Assembly: GCA_024225035.1 (NCBI GenBank)
Contig: JAAEMX010000224.1
Location: 62,001 to 126,000, forward strand
DNA length: 64,000 nt
Direction: 5' to 3'
Origin: Lentisphaerota bacterium
GTDB taxonomy: Bacteria > Verrucomicrobiota > Lentisphaeria > Victivallales > Victivallaceae
Shown here: in pieces, positions 1-9,247 of the stretch
How the letters are laid out: each line of letters starts with the position of its first letter
Numbering within the stretch: position 1 is the stretch's first letter
Program-made: the position numbers and the translations under genes
The notes under the pieces: generated by a model
What the model was told of the DNA's origin: nothing
Databases searched by the model: none
Seen by the model: only the letters and a program-made list of their open reading frames with translations

Positions 1-19
1 CTAAATTAAGTTCGGAGGT

Positions 20-637
20 TTAATTTTTAGTGATATCTGATGGGAAAAGAGTTTTTCTGTAGAGGTAGGCTATAACTAGAGTAACGAAAATTGACGCGGA
101 AAAAATAATCCACAAGAACTGTATGATCATAGGTATAAACTCAACAAAAGGCTGGAAAACTATACGGCAGCCAATGGGAAGGGTTTCCGGGGGCAGATTG
201 CTCTTGATCTTGCATATCAACTTCTTTGGTCCGGTTTGAAATTCCGGCCACCAGTAGTACTGGGCAGCGTAACATTCACCTTCTGCGCGCCAGGTTTGAA
301 GAGGGACGTAAATGTCTCTGTAGATTTCATCTCCTTTCTCATCAACAATTTGAAGCTCTATTTCAAGATCATCTGATGATAGCAAATTCTGGAGGTCAAT
401 CCTGTTGCCAAACTTTATGTGAGCCGGGGAGTAGCAGTAAATAGCTAGTGATTTCGGGGTGAATTTATTATGAAAATCCACATCATATTTGCCGCTCTTG
501 GCAAGGTTTACAAAAACTGAAGTCATAGGCGCTTCATGCAAAGCCTCATCCAGGTGCGCATAAAACAATGACCCGGCAATAAACGCATTCCATAGCAGGA
601 GTAAACCAACTAATGTGCTAATAAAACATCTCTTCAT
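20..637 (-). CDS. Hypothetical protein with N-terminal signal/anchor and C-terminal membrane helix
   Basis: A 205-residue protein I do not recognise. The N-terminus has a basic start and a hydrophobic stretch (residues about 6-26) that looks like a signal peptide or anchor. A second hydrophobic helix lies near residues 170-195 and is followed by a short basic tail. The central part is soluble and rich in Tyr and Trp, with several Cys. The topology suggests a periplasmic domain held by one or two helices. It stands alone, divergent from nothing visible and upstream of the window edge, so no operon partner can be named. Confidence 0.65.
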   Translation of the reverse strand: MKRCFISTLVGLLLLWNAFIAGSLFYAHLDEALHEAPMTSVFVNLAKSGKYDVDFHNKFTPKSLAIYCYSPAHIKFGNRIDLQNLLSSDDLEIELQIVDEKGDEIYRDIYVPLQTWRAEGECYAAQYYWWPEFQTGPKKLICKIKSNLPPETLPIGCRIVFQPFVEFIPMIIQFLWIIFSASIFVTLVIAYLYRKTLFPSDITKN

Positions 638-745
638 TATTCACTTCTCCAGTGCTGATTTCCCCACTCGTTTAAAATGCAGTCGAATAGGAGAAATTCA
701 AGACAATGTTAAGAGAACAATGAAAAAAATAATAGTAATATTGAT

Positions 746-2278
746 TTAGAGGAATTTGTTAAATACGGGGATATTACCGGTTTCCAAGTTGGAGGTCAAA
801 GTCCCATGAGCAGTTGTCCGCACGGGAAATGAGCGTTTGTAGGGTAATGTGCCAACCCCTTTATGGCCCATTTGTGAAAATTCTATACTTAATGGCAGCT
901 TGGTAAAGTTTCTTGCAGCGAAAACCCGTAAATCTTTTTTTATTGAGGAATGGCATACAGCATGTTTTGTGCAAATCTCGTCTGCAAACAGGCAGGCAGA
1001 TCTGTATGTAGCCTCTAAAAAGTTTATAGACCTTTTAAAAGAAAATCCAGTATAGTATTGTTGGTCTTCCGCTAATTCTTCACATGCATTGCTCAAAATA
1101 ATAAATGGTTCTACTGAAGGAATATGTGACATTAGCCGTAGAGATTGATCTCTTAAAAAATCTTTGAATTTATACAGTACATCATAAAAGTCACCTTCAT
1201 TATATCCTCTGAAGTCTTGAGCCATTTCAGTTTCAAAATCCATAACTGGAGGAGCATTTTGCGGAAGTTTCAGGTCAGGAATGTCCTGAGGCTCATAGAT
1301 GAGATACTGCCCTTGGTCTTTCAGTATTCCGAAGTAGTTTTGAGTGTATGGCTTGTGTGTCCGCCAGTTAGAAACAGCCTTCATTCCCGGCGCTCCCGCC
1401 AGGCCAGTGTTTGTAAATAAACTGCAGTGAGACCTACTGCCCAGGCCATCAACATTAAAAACAAGGCCTTTGTTGACGCAGGCGATATTATCTTTTTTGA
1501 CGTACATGCCGGCAGACGGTATGAGCTGTACTTGAATAAGATCTTGAGCAGCACTGGGCGGGGCATATCTGAGTCGTCCCATTGCATGATCAAGACAGAT
1601 CTCCAAGCCAAAATTTATTCCGCAGAGATTAAAAACAGAGTGTCCCCCCAGTCCTGATTTTGTTCGTTCAGTTCCTGGCTGTTTTGTATTCAGGCTGCCC
1701 TTTCTGGCGCCAGCAACGGGCTCAAGCTGGCTGAAATCATTGTTGATATCTCCGGTAGGTTTGCCAATGAGTCCGTATTTTGGACTTCCTGCAGGTGGCT
1801 TAATAAAATCTATTCCGGATATATATTCCTTATATACAGTTATTGAATTGTTCCTATCACTACTCATTGTGCCGCCTCTTTGAACAAGCGCGACATTGAA
1901 TATTTCTTTATACGTAGCGTGCTGCAAGTATCCTACTGCTGTTCCCAAAACAAAGAGCCAGTTTCTAAACTGAGGTTGGGATGTGAACTGGCGCATATTA
2001 TCCATAATTCTTGATATCATTTCAATGGGATATGCTCCGTTGCTGCCTCTAAAAAAGAATTCTGGGATCATGAAAAGTTTCAATACCGAAGAGGACCATG
2101 AAATTGTCGGAGTTAGAACCGACTGATTAATGACATCGCATAGAAAGTCGCAGCGCATGTCGATATCGTGATAATCGTTTGCTATTCCCTGATAGCACTG
2201 TCCCATGTGGTTAGAATAGGTGTACAAGGGTGTTACATCAATATTAAGACCGATAAACTGTATCTTTTGAAATTTCAT
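746..2278 (-). CDS. Divergent carbon-nitrogen hydrolase (nitrilase superfamily) protein with C-terminal extension
   Basis: A 510-residue cytoplasmic-looking protein. The nitrilase Glu-Lys-Cys triad can be placed: E73 in a PEFFFR motif, K150 in VYKEYIS and C228 in GLEICLDH, each after a hydrophobic strand as in the superfamily. Such enzymes hydrolyse amides or nitriles or transfer acyl groups; the substrate here cannot be told. Residues about 1-345 match a second protein at 43353-44417, while about 150 further C-terminal residues have no counterpart there. ATG at 2278 has a GGAG ribosome site upstream. There is no signal peptide. No operon partner is visible. The family assignment rests on motifs and strand pattern, not on a search. 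Confidence 0.7.
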   Translation of the reverse strand: MKFQKIQFIGLNIDVTPLYTYSNHMGQCYQGIANDYHDIDMRCDFLCDVINQSVLTPTISWSSSVLKLFMIPEFFFRGSNGAYPIEMISRIMDNMRQFTSQPQFRNWLFVLGTAVGYLQHATYKEIFNVALVQRGGTMSSDRNNSITVYKEYISGIDFIKPPAGSPKYGLIGKPTGDINNDFSQLEPVAGARKGSLNTKQPGTERTKSGLGGHSVFNLCGINFGLEICLDHAMGRLRYAPPSAAQDLIQVQLIPSAGMYVKKDNIACVNKGLVFNVDGLGSRSHCSLFTNTGLAGAPGMKAVSNWRTHKPYTQNYFGILKDQGQYLIYEPQDIPDLKLPQNAPPVMDFETEMAQDFRGYNEGDFYDVLYKFKDFLRDQSLRLMSHIPSVEPFIILSNACEELAEDQQYYTGFSFKRSINFLEATYRSACLFADEICTKHAVCHSSIKKDLRVFAARNFTKLPLSIEFSQMGHKGVGTLPYKRSFPVRTTAHGTLTSNLETGNIPVFNKFL

Positions 2279-2590
2279 GGTAATACTCCAAGCAAAACAT
2301 TATTTCTTCGATGTAATGTATTACAATATATATGAATAGACCTGTTCGGAGTCTGAATGTTCATAGTTTAGTTAAAATTATTATTACTATATTTCTGAGG
2401 AGATCCGCTTAAAATTTCTTTTAAAAATGAATTTAATGTTTTGATAAACAGCCAAAAGTAGTATTGTACCTTTGGAGTTTTTGATAGAGAAACTCTTGGT
2501 AAGTTAATTATTACCGGTTTTACTTAGACTTTGCGCCTTATTGTTATTTATGAGTAAGAAATATTAAATTAGATAATCCCCTATAAAATT
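2279..2590. other. AT-rich divergent intergenic region with a 14-bp palindrome
   Basis: This gap separates the nitrilase-like gene (minus) from hydE (plus) and must hold both promoters. At 2312-2325 there is a palindrome with arms TGTAAT and ATTACA around a GT centre. It lies about 35 bases upstream of the minus-strand start and could be an operator. I see no convincing -35/-10 pair and no RNA gene. Confidence 0.4.
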
Positions 2591-3682
2591 ATGTCAACAT
2601 TATTTGATAAAATCAACTCAGGTGCCGATCTCGACCGGCAGGATCTTATTGATATCTTGAAACTTACTGACCAGGATGACTTGGAACGGCTGTTTAATGC
2701 CGCGTATAAAGTCAAGCTCAAGTATATAGGTAAACGAGTCAGCCTTCGCGGGATTGTTGAAATAAGTAATAAGTGTATCAAGGACTGTTTTTACTGCGGC
2801 ATTCGCCGTGGCAACATTAATGTTGAGCGTTTTGAGCTGAACAAGAAGCAGATTGTTGAAGGGTTGCTAACTGCGTTTAATTTCAATTATGGCTCAGCGG
2901 TGATGCAGGGCGGAGAGCGCAATGATGAAAAATTTGTTGTCATGATTGAAGAAGTCCTTCGTGAAGTCAAGGAACGCACAGATGGGCGCCTTGGCATTAC
3001 TTTGTCTCTTGGAGAACAGGATGAAAGCGTTTATCGCAGATGGTTTGAATCTGGAGCGCATCGCTACCTGCTGCGTATTGAGGCCTCGAATCCAGAGTTA
3101 TATGGCATGCTTCACCCTGCCGACCATACATATGAGCGTCGTATGGAATGTCTTCACAGCCTGCAGCATGTTGGTTTTCAAACCGGAACAGGTGTCCTGA
3201 TTGGGGTGCCGGGGCAATCTATTGAAGATTTGGCTAATGATTTGATGTTTTTCAAAAAGTTTGATATTGACATGATTGGAATGGGACCTTATCTGGTGCA
3301 TCCTGATACCCCGCTGGCTAAAAAATTCCCTGATTTTGAGGAAAAGCGCAAAGATCAACTTAATCTTGGTCTTAAAATGATTGCGGCGGCACGTTTGTTA
3401 CTGAAAGATATAAACCTTGCTTCAACTACAGCTTTGCAGGCATTGGATCCTGTTGGACGTGAACTTGGGCTGCTGGCCGGCGGCAATGTAATTATGCCTA
3501 ATGTAACTGCTACGGAATACCGTCCCGGCTATCAGTTGTATACTGGCAAGCCAGGGCTTGATGAGAATTCAGAGCAAAGCCGTATTGCTTTGGAAAAAAC
3601 TATCAGGCAGACCGGAGAAACTATTATATACAACGAATGGGGTGACTCCCCTCATTACTTCAGGAGATCCGGAAAGCGTTAA
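2591..3682 (+). CDS. hydE: [FeFe]-hydrogenase maturation radical SAM protein HydE
   Basis: HydE is a radical SAM enzyme that helps build the diiron subcluster of the [FeFe]-hydrogenase H-cluster, working with HydF and HydG. The 363-residue length is normal. The radical SAM cluster motif is C62-x3-C66-x2-C69 (KCIKDCFYCG). Further on are a QGGE-type SAM-binding segment and an IGVPGQSIEDLANDL / DMIGMGPY / HPDTPL block, which is typical of HydE. The related PylB is less likely given this last block and the absence of pyl genes. hydF, hydG and hydrogenase genes are not in the window, so it stands alone here. The start at ATG 2591 is the first in frame. Confidence 0.85.
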   Translation: MSTLFDKINSGADLDRQDLIDILKLTDQDDLERLFNAAYKVKLKYIGKRVSLRGIVEISNKCIKDCFYCGIRRGNINVERFELNKKQIVEGLLTAFNFNYGSAVMQGGERNDEKFVVMIEEVLREVKERTDGRLGITLSLGEQDESVYRRWFESGAHRYLLRIEASNPELYGMLHPADHTYERRMECLHSLQHVGFQTGTGVLIGVPGQSIEDLANDLMFFKKFDIDMIGMGPYLVHPDTPLAKKFPDFEEKRKDQLNLGLKMIAAARLLLKDINLASTTALQALDPVGRELGLLAGGNVIMPNVTATEYRPGYQLYTGKPGLDENSEQSRIALEKTIRQTGETIIYNEWGDSPHYFRRSGKR

Positions 3683-3834
3683 GGATAAAAGCCCAACAAA
3701 TTTTGGGACTTTTAAATATGAGTCTTTAATTTCCGGTGTCGCTCTTTGTTTTACTAAATTACTATGATATATTATAAAGTAGTTTAGTTATAGTAGTATG
3801 GGAAAATAAAACTTATTGGATAAAACCCGCTGGC

Positions 3835-6732
3835 ATGGATAGAGAGCGTAATCGGATAAACAATCTGGATACTTCATTTAAAAAAGCGGAAGCCTTGCTT
3901 AGGAAGGCAGCCACTTTAGACGGCAAAAGCTCGGAAATGAAGGAAGCCTGTCACAAGCTTAGGACAACCATTCATGCTTTGCAGCAGGAAAACCTGAAGC
4001 TTCACAGGGAAATAAATGAACGGACAAGGTCCGGCACTCACCTTATGGCTGAGGCTAATAAGTTTCAGGCTGTTTTTGATAACGTCTACGATGCCCTTCT
4101 TATTAACCGCCTGGATAGAAAAAACGGCGAAATTGGTAACACTATTGAAACCAATAAAAGTGCTGTGAAGCTGTTTAAATACTGTGAGCATGATCTTAAA
4201 CTTCTAAACCCCCATGAAACTTTTCTTAAGCATATCGACTTTCCTGTTTTTATGGAAAGACTGCTCCTTGATGAACAGATTCTTGTTGAGGCCGAAATAG
4301 AAAATTCTCTTGAAGAAGTACGTTATTGTGATTTGCGGGCATCTATTTTTAGAGTTGGTAAGAATGAATATGTTGTAACAGTTATTCGCGACATACATGA
4401 TCAGAAAATAACCAACAGCCGCCTGCGCAGAAGCGAATTGCACCTGCAGGAAGCTCAGCAAATCGCAAAAATCAGTGGCTGGGAATATGATTTTCTACAT
4501 AAAAAAGGCACCTATGCTTCTCAGGTCAAAAAATCGATTCACGCAATAAGAGACTATTTGCCTGATGATGAACTGCAGCAGCTTTTTAATCGGGTGCATC
4601 CTGAGGATATTGACCGTGTATTGCAAATCTGGAATAATATTGAAAAACATGAAGAGTTTGAGGTTACTTACCGTATCTTTGCTGACAACGGTAATTTGAT
4701 CTACTTATTTTCCAGAGGACGCGTCGAAAAAGATAAAAACGGTGTACCGGTCAGAATGGTCGGCATAAGTCAGGATGTGACTGAAAAGAACATAGCTCAG
4801 GAGCAGGTTAAAACCAGTGAAAGAAATCTTCGTACTTTCCTCAAAGCTGCAAGCATGGGACTATGGGAGTATGATGCGGAGAACGATCATCTTAGTTTCG
4901 ATGAAAAGTTGACTGAGGTCTTTGGTTTTGAAAATCACATTCCAGCCAGCTTTAATGAATACCTGATGAGCAGAGTCCATGTTCAGGATCGAGAAAGAGC
5001 CATAGAGGCCCTTAAAACAGCATTTGTAAGTGAAGCTGCTTTTGCAGAATGTTCATTACGTGTACTGGATCGCAATAATGAGTATGTGTGGGTACTTTCC
5101 CGTGGAGTGAGAACTTCGAGCGGCAAGAAAATAATCGGATGTTTTGAAGACTTATCCGAAAGCATTCGCTTTGATAAGCTTAAAGAACAGTTTGATTTTA
5201 TCGAACAAATAGGCAATATAATACCTGTTCCTATCTATTATAAGGACTTAAACGGCACTTATCTTGGATTTAACACGGCTTTTGCAGAACTTTCCAAGAA
5301 ACTTACAAGGAAAGAAATTCTTGGGAAAGATATCAAAACATTGCTTGCCGGAAATAATAATAAGGTAGGTAACATGCTGCTTCGTACAGAGAGAGAAATG
5401 GTAAAAAGGGGAACTGGCGATTTTGTTAAAGATTATGAAATCAATACTCTTGACGGAGGTACGCTGATTCTTTCAGGCCATAAATCTTTGCTGAAAGGCT
5501 TTGACAACAAGCCTCAATACATTGTCGGTGTACTTACCGACATAACAAACCTGAAGAAAGTTGAAAACCGGTTGAGGCAGACTTCCAGTCGCTTGAATAT
5601 GACTCTTAATGCCATGCGTGAGGTTATTATGAGTTATGACACCAGCCTGAATCTGCAATGGGGAAACCGGGCGGCACGAGATGCTTTTGCAGGGAAAGGC
5701 GCTCGCTTTATTGGCCGAAATTGGCATGATATCTGGCAGCAGAACAAGCAGTTGAGGTCAAATGAGATGTTTCCTGTCCACAAGATACTTCAGGAGGACG
5801 ACAAATATGCACAGGCTAGAATCAGGGCTGAAAATGGCCGCCTGTATCAAGTCTGGGCATATCCCGTAAAAGGGAAGGGCGGTAAGATGTCGGGTGTGGT
5901 GGAAACGGCATTGGATATTACCGAACATGCAAGAGCTGAAGAAAGAGCTCAGATTCATCATGAGCAGCTTATCCGGGCGGATAAAATGAAGTCTTTGGGA
6001 ATTCTGGTCGCCGGAGTCGCTCATGAAATCAATAACCCAAATAACTTTATCGGAATTAATATTTCTATAATCGACAAAATCTGGAAGGATGTTTTGCCGG
6101 TCATAGAGTCGTATGCAGTTGAAAATGAAAGTTTTTTTCCCGGTAACTTCCCGGTAGAGAGGCTTAAAGGAACTTTTCAGGACCTGGTTAACGGCATAAG
6201 AGAGGGAGCCGACAGAATCAGGATGATTGTTGACAGCTTGAAAGGGTATGTTAGAGAAGTTCCTGCAGAAGAAAGAAATGCCTTTGATGTTAATAAGGCA
6301 ATAGATAACTCAATTTTTCTTTTGCATAATCAATTGCACAAATCAACTTTTGATTTTAGAGTGTTGAAGTCTGACAAGCCGTTGTTTGTGAAGGGAATAC
6401 AGCAGCGAATAGAACAGGTGATTATTAATACACTGCAAAATGCTTGCCAGGCACTTACTGACAAACATCAGATGATCAGCATAAAAGCGTATTTGGTCGA
6501 AAAAAACAATGAGGTGGTCATTGAAATTAAGGATAAAGGCTGTGGCATTGACAGCGCAAGCTTGAAACACATTACTGACCCATTTTTCACCACAAAACGG
6601 GATGTCGGGGGGACTGGATTGGGTTTGTCAATATCAGCATCAATACTTGACGAACATAAGGGGCGATTCGAAATGACCTCAACACAGAGCCGAGGCTCTG
6701 TGGCAAAAATAATTTTACCGAATTGTAAGTAA
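3835..6732 (+). CDS. Multi-PAS sensor histidine kinase
   Basis: A 965-residue kinase without predicted membrane helices, so probably a cytoplasmic sensor. It starts with a coiled-coil stretch (about 1-70), followed by roughly five PAS-type segments (near 77-195, 198-320, 330-445, 455-575 and 590-705). Several end in PAC-like sequences such as RDI/QDVTE/EDLSE/TDIT. The dimerisation and phosphoacceptor box has H730 in GVAHEINNPNN. The ATPase domain at the C-terminus shows the N box (NTLQNACQAL), the DKGCGI box and GGTGLGLSI. NtrB-like kinases of this type pair with the NtrC-family regulator encoded 40 bases downstream. The signal is unknown. Confidence 0.9.
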   Translation: MDRERNRINNLDTSFKKAEALLRKAATLDGKSSEMKEACHKLRTTIHALQQENLKLHREINERTRSGTHLMAEANKFQAVFDNVYDALLINRLDRKNGEIGNTIETNKSAVKLFKYCEHDLKLLNPHETFLKHIDFPVFMERLLLDEQILVEAEIENSLEEVRYCDLRASIFRVGKNEYVVTVIRDIHDQKITNSRLRRSELHLQEAQQIAKISGWEYDFLHKKGTYASQVKKSIHAIRDYLPDDELQQLFNRVHPEDIDRVLQIWNNIEKHEEFEVTYRIFADNGNLIYLFSRGRVEKDKNGVPVRMVGISQDVTEKNIAQEQVKTSERNLRTFLKAASMGLWEYDAENDHLSFDEKLTEVFGFENHIPASFNEYLMSRVHVQDRERAIEALKTAFVSEAAFAECSLRVLDRNNEYVWVLSRGVRTSSGKKIIGCFEDLSESIRFDKLKEQFDFIEQIGNIIPVPIYYKDLNGTYLGFNTAFAELSKKLTRKEILGKDIKTLLAGNNNKVGNMLLRTEREMVKRGTGDFVKDYEINTLDGGTLILSGHKSLLKGFDNKPQYIVGVLTDITNLKKVENRLRQTSSRLNMTLNAMREVIMSYDTSLNLQWGNRAARDAFAGKGARFIGRNWHDIWQQNKQLRSNEMFPVHKILQEDDKYAQARIRAENGRLYQVWAYPVKGKGGKMSGVVETALDITEHARAEERAQIHHEQLIRADKMKSLGILVAGVAHEINNPNNFIGINISIIDKIWKDVLPVIESYAVENESFFPGNFPVERLKGTFQDLVNGIREGADRIRMIVDSLKGYVREVPAEERNAFDVNKAIDNSIFLLHNQLHKSTFDFRVLKSDKPLFVKGIQQRIEQVIINTLQNACQALTDKHQMISIKAYLVEKNNEVVIEIKDKGCGIDSASLKHITDPFFTTKRDVGGTGLGLSISASILDEHKGRFEMTSTQSRGSVAKIILPNCK

Positions 6733-6772
6733 TATATGAAATTAATATAATTTGTAAGGCCGGGAGTGTTTA

Positions 6773-8200
6773 ATGAGTGATAATGGTTATCCAGAAACTC
6801 CAATACTTTTAGTAGATGATGAAAAAAATGCTTTACGCAGCTATGAATTGGCACTGCAAAGCGCAGGTGTTAGCAATATTTTAAAGTGCGGTGACGGATT
6901 CGAAGCAATGGAGGTGCTCAAAGAGCAGGATGTCGAGCTGGTGGTGCTGGACATGATTATGCCGGGCATGAATGGTTCGGATCTTTTACAGCGAATTACT
7001 CGCGATTACCCGGAAGTGCCGGTAATTATGGCAACTTGTATCAACAGCCTTGACAATGCTGTTGAATGTATGCGGCAAGGCGCTGTGGACTATCTTGTCA
7101 AACCTGTCGATATGGACAAGTTGATTTCTCAAGTAAAGAACTTTATCCAACTGCGTGAACTTAAGCGTGAAAATCAGTTTTTACGTAGCTGTCTGCTGCT
7201 GGATAAAGACCTTAAGCGGCCCGAAGCATTTGCTCCGATTATTACTGATAATAAATACATGTTATCAATTTTTCAGTACTGCATATCCGTATCACGCAGC
7301 AGTCAGCCTGTCTTAATCACTGGCGAAACCGGTGTAGGTAAAGAGCTGTTTGCCAAGGCACTGCATCAGCTTTCAGGCTGTGAGGGCGAAATGGTGACAG
7401 TGAATATAGCCGGACTTGATGACAACATGTTGTCAGATGCTTTATTCGGCCATACCAAAGGTGCTTTTACGGGCGCGGGCGGAAGCAGGCCGGGAATTAT
7501 TGAAAAAGCGTCAAACGGCACTTTGTTCATTGATGAAATTGGCGATCTCAATATGGCGTCGCAGGTCAAACTGCTTCGCTTGCTCCAGCAGCGCGAATAC
7601 ACACCGCTTGGTTCTGATGAAATCAAGAAATCAACAGCGCGGGTAATTCTGGCAACACATCGTGACCTGCATGAACTGCAGCGTGATAATAAGTTCAGAA
7701 AAGACCTGTATTACCGTATTTCAACTCATCATATCAGTATACCGCCATTAAGAGAGCGTAAGGATGATATCCCATTACTGCTTGATCACTTGATAGGGCA
7801 GATTGCTGAAGAGCTGGAAAAGAATCCTCCACAATACCCTAATGAATTGATTACCCTGCTCAAATCATATCATTTCCCGGGGAATATTCGCGAATTGGAA
7901 GCTATGGTATATGACGCTATCAGTAACCATCAGTCGAGGATGCTTTCAACAAAAGTTTTCTCAGATCATATTGCTCGAAATTCCAGAGATCAAGGAATAA
8001 CGACCAGCAAAATGCGTAATCTTGAGCAGTGTATATCAAATATCGAGATATTGCCGACTCTACGTAATGCCAGTAAGGTTTTAGTTATCGAGGCGATGAA
8101 ACGGTCTGATAAGAATCAGAGCGTTGCTGCCAGAATGCTTGGGGTAACTCCGCAGGCTTTGAGTTCAAGACTGAAGAAGATGGACAAAGAGAGCTTATAA
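6773..8200 (+). CDS. Sigma-54-dependent response regulator (NtrC family)
   Basis: A 475-residue three-domain regulator. The receiver domain (about 10-125) has acidic D15/D16, phosphoacceptor D60 in VVLDMIMPG and K110. The AAA+ domain has Walker A GETGVGKE (about 184-191), the sigma-54 contact loop GAFTGA (230-235) and Walker B LFIDEIGD. The C-terminus carries a Fis-type helix-turn-helix (NQSVAARMLGVTPQAL). It activates RNA polymerase carrying sigma-54 when phosphorylated, most likely by the kinase directly upstream. Its targets cannot be deduced; I found no clear -24/-12 site in this window. Confidence 0.93.
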   Translation: MSDNGYPETPILLVDDEKNALRSYELALQSAGVSNILKCGDGFEAMEVLKEQDVELVVLDMIMPGMNGSDLLQRITRDYPEVPVIMATCINSLDNAVECMRQGAVDYLVKPVDMDKLISQVKNFIQLRELKRENQFLRSCLLLDKDLKRPEAFAPIITDNKYMLSIFQYCISVSRSSQPVLITGETGVGKELFAKALHQLSGCEGEMVTVNIAGLDDNMLSDALFGHTKGAFTGAGGSRPGIIEKASNGTLFIDEIGDLNMASQVKLLRLLQQREYTPLGSDEIKKSTARVILATHRDLHELQRDNKFRKDLYYRISTHHISIPPLRERKDDIPLLLDHLIGQIAEELEKNPPQYPNELITLLKSYHFPGNIRELEAMVYDAISNHQSRMLSTKVFSDHIARNSRDQGITTSKMRNLEQCISNIEILPTLRNASKVLVIEAMKRSDKNQSVAARMLGVTPQALSSRLKKMDKESL

Positions 8201-8209
8201 AGAATAGTC

Positions 8210-8251
8210 AGCATCCAGTAGGATTAAACGAAATGGTTTGTACTGGATGCT
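8210..8251 (+). terminator. Hairpin after the response regulator
   Basis: A perfect 11-bp inverted repeat (AGCATCCAGTA at 8210-8220 and its complement at 8241-8251) with a 20-base loop starts 9 bases after the regulator stop. Only a mixed T-rich stretch follows, so termination strength is uncertain. Confidence 0.55.
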
Positions 8252-8415
8252 TGACTTCTTATTTGGATTGGTATACTATGAGAAATGATGTGTTACTATT
8301 AGTGTAAATCACTTTATAAATAGTGTATTATGGTATACTTTTTAGGTTTTTCGGAGAAACTGTCAACACTTGGCTGTTGATACTTAATAATAAAAACGAA
8401 ATGAAAGAGGTACGT

Positions 8416-8754
8416 ATGAATTGCGTAAAATGCGGCGAGCCGGTTCCGGATAATGCGGAGAGTTGTCCACAATGTACTGGAAACGGAGGAACACCACCGC
8501 CAAACCATCTTGTATGGGCTATTCTGGTAACAATTTTCTGCTGTTTGCCTTTCGGTATTCCAGCAATTATTTTTGCGGCACAGGTAAACTCAAAGTGGGA
8601 GGCTGGAGACTTTGCCGGAGCTCAACAGTCTTCTAAGAGGGCAAAATTCTGGTCGTGGCTTGGTTTTGCCGTTGGTTTGTTTGGTTCTTTGATTTATATT
8701 GCGATTCAGGCTCTTGGGCTGTTTGCGGTTGCGGCTGCTAACGGTGCCCAATAG
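8416..8754 (+). CDS. Zinc-ribbon CD225/dispanin family membrane protein
   Basis: A 112-residue protein. It begins with a zinc ribbon (C3-x2-C6 and C17-x2-C20), followed by a CD225/dispanin domain: a helix starting NHLVWAIL, the CCLPFGI turn, an AxxVNSKWxAGDxxGA loop and a second membrane helix. The bacterial CD225 family is widespread and its role is not settled; in animals the family includes the IFITM proteins. I chose ATG 8416 over an upstream ATG at 8323 because GAAAGAGG lies just before it and the protein then starts directly at the zinc ribbon. The DUF2752 gene follows after 10 bases, a frequent pairing for this family. Confidence 0.85.
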   Translation: MNCVKCGEPVPDNAESCPQCTGNGGTPPPNHLVWAILVTIFCCLPFGIPAIIFAAQVNSKWEAGDFAGAQQSSKRAKFWSWLGFAVGLFGSLIYIAIQALGLFAVAAANGAQ

Positions 8755-8764
8755 GCATTTATTT

Positions 8765-9247
8765 ATGAAAATGTTTAGACTGTCTCAAATTCTTAATAGT
8801 GGATTTGGGGCGGTCTTTTTATTTGAGAAAACAGACGGGCTGTTTTCAAGGTATCCTAAGCTGAAAGGCTGGCTGCTGGTAGCAGTTATTTTCTTTGCTG
8901 CTATTGCTATTTATATGAAACCGTACCTGGGTAGGACCTTTTATCCCAGATGCCCGCTGTTTTGTCTTACCGGTCTGCACTGCCCGGGCTGTGGTTCTAC
9001 TAGAAGCCTTGCGGCGTTAAGTCATGGTAATATTGCGGATGCTTGCCGCAAAAACATATTTGTGGTTGCCGCGGTGCCGTTTGTGACAGCGGGATTGATT
9101 ATTTATCTCTTACGCTGCTTTGGAGTTAATGTAAAAACTCCTTTTATCAGTGGTAAGCTGATTATGGGATTGTTTATTCTGGTTTTGGCATTTTTTGTTT
9201 TGCGTAATATATCACTCTACCCATTCAATTTGCTGGCTCCCCACTGA
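8765..9247 (+). CDS. DUF2752 family membrane protein
   Basis: A 160-residue membrane protein with the DUF2752 signature: CPLFCLTGLHCPGCGSTR followed by a short ALSHGN-type segment, then hydrophobic helices. The family's function is unknown. There are about four hydrophobic segments. The start at ATG 8765 is chosen because longer in-frame starts overlap the CD225 gene. It is almost certainly co-transcribed with that gene. Its stop lies 2 bases from the stop of the convergent gspK. Confidence 0.8.
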   Translation: MKMFRLSQILNSGFGAVFLFEKTDGLFSRYPKLKGWLLVAVIFFAAIAIYMKPYLGRTFYPRCPLFCLTGLHCPGCGSTRSLAALSHGNIADACRKNIFVVAAVPFVTAGLIIYLLRCFGVNVKTPFISGKLIMGLFILVLAFFVLRNISLYPFNLLAPH

